DNA of 64,000 nt from Flavitalea plasmicola (GTDB lineage Bacteria > Bacteroidota > Bacteroidia > Chitinophagales > Chitinophagaceae), in assembly GCF_030546645.1 (NCBI RefSeq), contig NZ_JAUOTO010000004.1, forward strand, positions 186,001 through 250,000, in the 5' to 3' direction. Positions within the stretch are counted from its first letter, which is position 1, and each line of letters opens with the position of its first letter. The notes beneath the pieces were generated by a model. It saw nothing but the letters and a program-made list of their open reading frames with translations. It was not told where the DNA came from and did no database searches. The position numbers and the translations under genes are program-made. This document shows, piece after piece, positions 60,869 to 64,000 of this stretch.

Positions 60869-63800
60869 ATGAAGAGACGCCCAGGATTGGTTTCCCTCTT
60901 TTCCCTATTGCTATTATTGTGCGCTATTACATCCGGCGCCCAGAATAATGAGCCCAGGGTTACGATATCAGCCAAAAATCAACCGCTCCGGGAAATATTC
61001 CGGACGATACAGACGCAAACGGGACTGAATATCGTGGTTTCTGAAAGTATTATTACCGGTGCAAAGAAAATTACCTTAAATGTAAAGGATATGCCTTTGA
61101 AGCAAGCGCTGGATCTGTGTTTAAAAGGTACTGATCTGACCTGCAGCGTTGTGGAAGGGACTATCGTTGTGAAAAAAAAAGGCGCAGCGGAAGCCTCTCT
61201 TCCGGCGGCGGCGTCCAGTGACTCACTACCTTCTTTTGTTCGTGGAAAGATCACAAACGCGGATCATCAGCCACTTGATGGGGCTACCGTGCAGGTGAAA
61301 GACAAGAACATAACTGCCGTCACCAGCAAGGATGGTGAATATACGATTATGGCCGGTGCGCAAGACCAGCTTATTTTTTCTTATGTGAATCATAAAAGGC
61401 AATCAGTACATGTAAAAGGCCGTTCTGTTATTAATGTAGCAATGGAGGCTGCAATAACTTCCATGAACGAAGTTACGATCTCCACAGGCTACCAGAAAAT
61501 AGAGCAAAAATATCTAACCGGCTCCGTCACTTCATTGCGTATGGATTCCATCATGCAACCCGGGCTTACCACTGTCGACAAAATGCTGGAAGGCCGTGTG
61601 CCCGGCATGATATTTATGCAAAACTCCGGTCAGCCGGGCGCCGCGCCCAAATTGCGCATACGGGGTACATCTACCATATTAGGCACGCGCGAGCCGCTGT
61701 GGGTGGTGGATGGCATTGTTCAGGCCGATCCCATACCGGTGGATGCAAAAAATATCAATAATCTTGACTTTGTAAACCTGGTGGGCAATGCTATATCAGG
61801 ATTAAATCCCAACGATATCGAGCAGATCGATGTTTTGAAGGATGCCGCTGCGACAGCGCTTTACGGGGTAAGGGCTGCCAATGGTGTTATTGTGGTTACC
61901 ACAAAAAGGGGCAAACCAGGCCCTCCCGCGGTGACCTATTCGGTGAGCGGCACTTATACCCGCCGTCCCCGTTATACTGACAAAGAAGTGTACATGATGA
62001 ATTCGCAGGAGCGGGTAGATGTGTCGCGTGAGCTGATAGAAAAACATCAAAAGCTTTATGGGCCTTTTGAAGCCTATGAAAAAGCTACCATCGATTATTA
62101 TAATGGCAATATCGATTTTGACACGTACAAAAAACGGGTAAGCAAAGCTGAAACTTTGAATACCGACTGGTTTAAAGCCGTTACCAACGATGTTTTTGCC
62201 ACCAACCATAGCCTGGGGATATCAGGAGGCACGCAAACCAGCCGATATTATGCTTCCATTGGTTATACGAACGAACAGGGTGTCATTAAAGGAGAGTACA
62301 ATAAACGCTATACAGGCCAGGTAAAATTCGATGTCAACTATAAAAGGTTGAAAGCTCAGTTCGGCATCAATGTCAACAACAACGCGCGGCGTTATGTTCC
62401 ATCGGATATAGGCATCCTCAATTATGCGTATGGCACGAGCCGCGCCATACCTCTGTATAATGAAGATGGAAGCCTTTATTTTTACCCAAGGGCCCAGCAG
62501 GATTTTGCCCAGAAACCGACATTTAATGTGCTCAACGAGATGAATCATTCCAGTGCAACACTGGATGGGAACACCTACACCGCAACGGCGAATCTGAACT
62601 ACCAGTTGATACCCGATCTGCAATTAGAAGCCATTCTGTCGTATACCGCGGGCAATACGGAACAACGTACCTGGTTTGACGAGAAGACAAACTGGGTTTA
62701 CTCGAAGAGAGGGACTTATCCGGGCGACGATACCCGGGGCCTTGATGTCGATGCGATCCCGTTTGGCGGGGAGCTGCGTCAGCAGGGCAACCGTCAAAAG
62801 GCCTATAATCTGCGTGGACAGGCCAATTACAGCCATTTTGTGGATGCAGCAAAAAAGCATCTTCTCCAGGCCAGCCTGGGAGGAGAAATGTCGTCCACTG
62901 CAAACAGTGGATTTCAACAAAGCCGGAGAGGCTATTACCCTGAAAGAGGCCTTCGGTTTACTGATATTGACCCCACCCGTTATTTTGCCTACAGACAGTG
63001 GTTACAGCAACCTGCACCCAATGGCGGTAGAATGCTTATCTCGGAGGGGCTAACCAACCTGGTGTCGGGATACGCCACTGCTACCTATGTTTATGACGAC
63101 CGCTATGTCGTAAGCGCGAACGCCCGAAGTGATTTTTCCAATGCCTTTGGGGATCGCAGCAACGAAAAGTTCTTACCCACCTGGAGCTTGTCGGCGAGAT
63201 GGAACATGCATAAGGACGTTTTGAAGAACATGCGATGGGTTAATGATGCAGCGCTGCGTTTTTCCTGGGGTACCCAGGGCAATATGCTGCCTTATCAAAC
63301 ACCCTATACCATCATCGACAAAGGATATATGAACACCTATTACAATGCATTTGGTTCCACCATTGCGTACTACCCGAATCCTGGTCTCAGATGGGAAAGA
63401 ACGGATTCCTACAATGCAGCAGTTGATTTTTCCCTGTTAAATGGCAAACTGAATGGCTCCATTGGATTTTTCTGGAAGAAAACCAGCAATGCTTTCCTGA
63501 CGAAAGGGGTTTCTTCCATCAATGGCATCGAGGAGTATGTTGTAAACGGCGGCACACTGGAAAACAGGGGAGTAGAGCTGTCTTTCGATTTTACGCCTAT
63601 CAACAATGTGGGATCGAAAAACAAAAGAGGATTTGTTTGGCGTATTGACCCGCAATTAGGTCAGGTCTTCAATAAGCTTTTGGATAATATATTGAGAAAA
63701 GGAGATGATAGGGTAGTTGGCGGTATCCAAAACTTCTTAAGTTCCGGTAATGTTACTTACCAGGATTTTTTAAGCGGATCGGCCAATATCAACGGCAGGG

Positions 63801-64000
63801 CTGTCAATACTTTTTATGCTTACCGGTTCAAGGGCCTTGACCATAATACAGGGCAGCCTATATTTTATGGAGCAGAACCTGACAACGGGGATGCGCTGTT
63901 TGAGCAATATTCGAAAATGAGCGCGGTCGATATTTTTAAACAGGTGTTGGTCCCTGTTGGCCGGCGCGAACCGGTGCTGCAGGGGGGTATTTCGAATTAT
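60869..64000 (+). CDS. SusC-type TonB-dependent transporter with N-terminal STN signalling domain, 3' end beyond the window
   Basis: The frame opens at ATG 60869 and stays open to the right edge, 1044 codons without a stop, so the C terminus is missing. Signal peptide MKRRPGLVSLFSLLLLLCAI... ends near SGAQ. An STN (secretin/TonB short N-terminal) domain covers about 28-103 (TISAKNQPLREIFRTIQ). A carboxypeptidase-like domain follows (FVRGKITNADHQPLDGATVQ), then the plug (LEGRVPGMIFMQNSG, LRIRGTSTILG, WVVDGIVQADP, VLKDAAATALYGVRAANGVI). The last visible residues (EPVLQGGISNY) are already near the end of the barrel. The STN domain is what contacts FecR, so this is the transporter and signal source for the preceding sigma/FecR pair. 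Substrate unknown. Confidence 0.94.
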   Translation, partial: MKRRPGLVSLFSLLLLLCAITSGAQNNEPRVTISAKNQPLREIFRTIQTQTGLNIVVSESIITGAKKITLNVKDMPLKQALDLCLKGTDLTCSVVEGTIVVKKKGAAEASLPAAASSDSLPSFVRGKITNADHQPLDGATVQVKDKNITAVTSKDGEYTIMAGAQDQLIFSYVNHKRQSVHVKGRSVINVAMEAAITSMNEVTISTGYQKIEQKYLTGSVTSLRMDSIMQPGLTTVDKMLEGRVPGMIFMQNSGQPGAAPKLRIRGTSTILGTREPLWVVDGIVQADPIPVDAKNINNLDFVNLVGNAISGLNPNDIEQIDVLKDAAATALYGVRAANGVIVVTTKRGKPGPPAVTYSVSGTYTRRPRYTDKEVYMMNSQERVDVSRELIEKHQKLYGPFEAYEKATIDYYNGNIDFDTYKKRVSKAETLNTDWFKAVTNDVFATNHSLGISGGTQTSRYYASIGYTNEQGVIKGEYNKRYTGQVKFDVNYKRLKAQFGINVNNNARRYVPSDIGILNYAYGTSRAIPLYNEDGSLYFYPRAQQDFAQKPTFNVLNEMNHSSATLDGNTYTATANLNYQLIPDLQLEAILSYTAGNTEQRTWFDEKTNWVYSKRGTYPGDDTRGLDVDAIPFGGELRQQGNRQKAYNLRGQANYSHFVDAAKKHLLQASLGGEMSSTANSGFQQSRRGYYPERGLRFTDIDPTRYFAYRQWLQQPAPNGGRMLISEGLTNLVSGYATATYVYDDRYVVSANARSDFSNAFGDRSNEKFLPTWSLSARWNMHKDVLKNMRWVNDAALRFSWGTQGNMLPYQTPYTIIDKGYMNTYYNAFGSTIAYYPNPGLRWERTDSYNAAVDFSLLNGKLNGSIGFFWKKTSNAFLTKGVSSINGIEEYVVNGGTLENRGVELSFDFTPINNVGSKNKRGFVWRIDPQLGQVFNKLLDNILRKGDDRVVGGIQNFLSSGNVTYQDFLSGSANINGRAVNTFYAYRFKGLDHNTGQPIFYGAEPDNGDALFEQYSKMSAVDIFKQVLVPVGRREPVLQGGISNY

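Noticed and set aside
1-64000. Mobile elements, phage, CRISPR, toxin-antitoxin or defence systems
   Set aside because: No transposase, integrase, repeat-spacer array, restriction or toxin gene was recognised on either strand. The window looks like stable metabolic chromosome.

Overview
The window reads as chromosomal DNA from a carbohydrate-degrading Bacteroidota, most likely a soil or plant-associated member of the Chitinophagaceae. This assignment is inferred from gene content and style. The evidence is three SusC/SusD-type loci, a hybrid two-component regulator, an ECF sigma/FecR pair feeding a SusC, a type IX secretion sorting tail, a GIN-domain protein, and promoters of the Bacteroidota type (TTTG, about 20 bases, TAnnTTTG). 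No rRNA, tRNA, CRISPR array, insertion sequence, phage or defence gene was recognised. Most intergenic gaps are very short.

Layout. (1) 1-11.5 kb: a polysaccharide utilisation locus (PUL) containing the end of a SusC, a SusD, a DUF3823 lipoprotein, a GH127-like/GH43 fusion enzyme, a DUF4965 (glutaminase A-like) protein, a GH5-like enzyme and a LacI-type regulator. It probably acts on an arabinose-containing plant glycan. (2) 11.6-17.5 kb: a lipoprotein, an outer-membrane barrel, a CDP-alcohol phosphatidyltransferase, a TonB-dependent siderophore-type receptor, a small protein with a structured leader, and an RRM RNA-binding protein. (3) 17.5-33.3 kb: a fructan PUL. It has a hybrid regulator with a periplasmic sugar-binding sensor, an MFS sugar importer, a fructokinase, SusC, SusD and a GH32 enzyme, followed by a redoxin and a very large FG-GAP/ASPIC lipoprotein. 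The core matches the composition of the Bacteroides thetaiotaomicron BT1754-BT1765 fructan locus. (4) 33.3-41.9 kb, minus strand: a seven-gene operon for a MacAB-TolC-like exporter (HlyD, TolC, ATPase, two permeases) ending in an NtrC-type sigma-54 response regulator and its histidine kinase. (5) 42.1-47.7 kb: a giant fusion of a GH78-like and a GH106 alpha-L-rhamnosidase module. (6) 47.7-51.4 kb: a di-heme oxidoreductase / Rieske / porin operon divergent from a DtxR/MntR-type regulator, with a palindromic operator lying exactly on the operon promoter. (7) 51.4-58 kb: a cupin and a methyltransferase, a T9SS-exported GxGYxYP protein, and metE behind a cobalamin riboswitch. (8) 58.1-64 kb: a GIN-domain protein, then an ECF sigma factor, FecR and an STN-containing SusC that runs off the end of the window.

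How the parts work together. Three glycan loci use three different control styles: LacI, hybrid two-component, and ECF sigma/anti-sigma. The fructan locus is the most complete. GH32 cleaves fructan outside or at the membrane, SusC/D import the products, the MFS protein takes fructose into the cytoplasm, the kinase phosphorylates it, and the hybrid regulator senses the sugar in the periplasm. The best regulatory observations are the DtxR-type box on the di-heme oxidoreductase promoter, the cobalamin riboswitch before metE, and repeated TTTGC palindromes plus a sigma-54-like element in front of the exporter operon.
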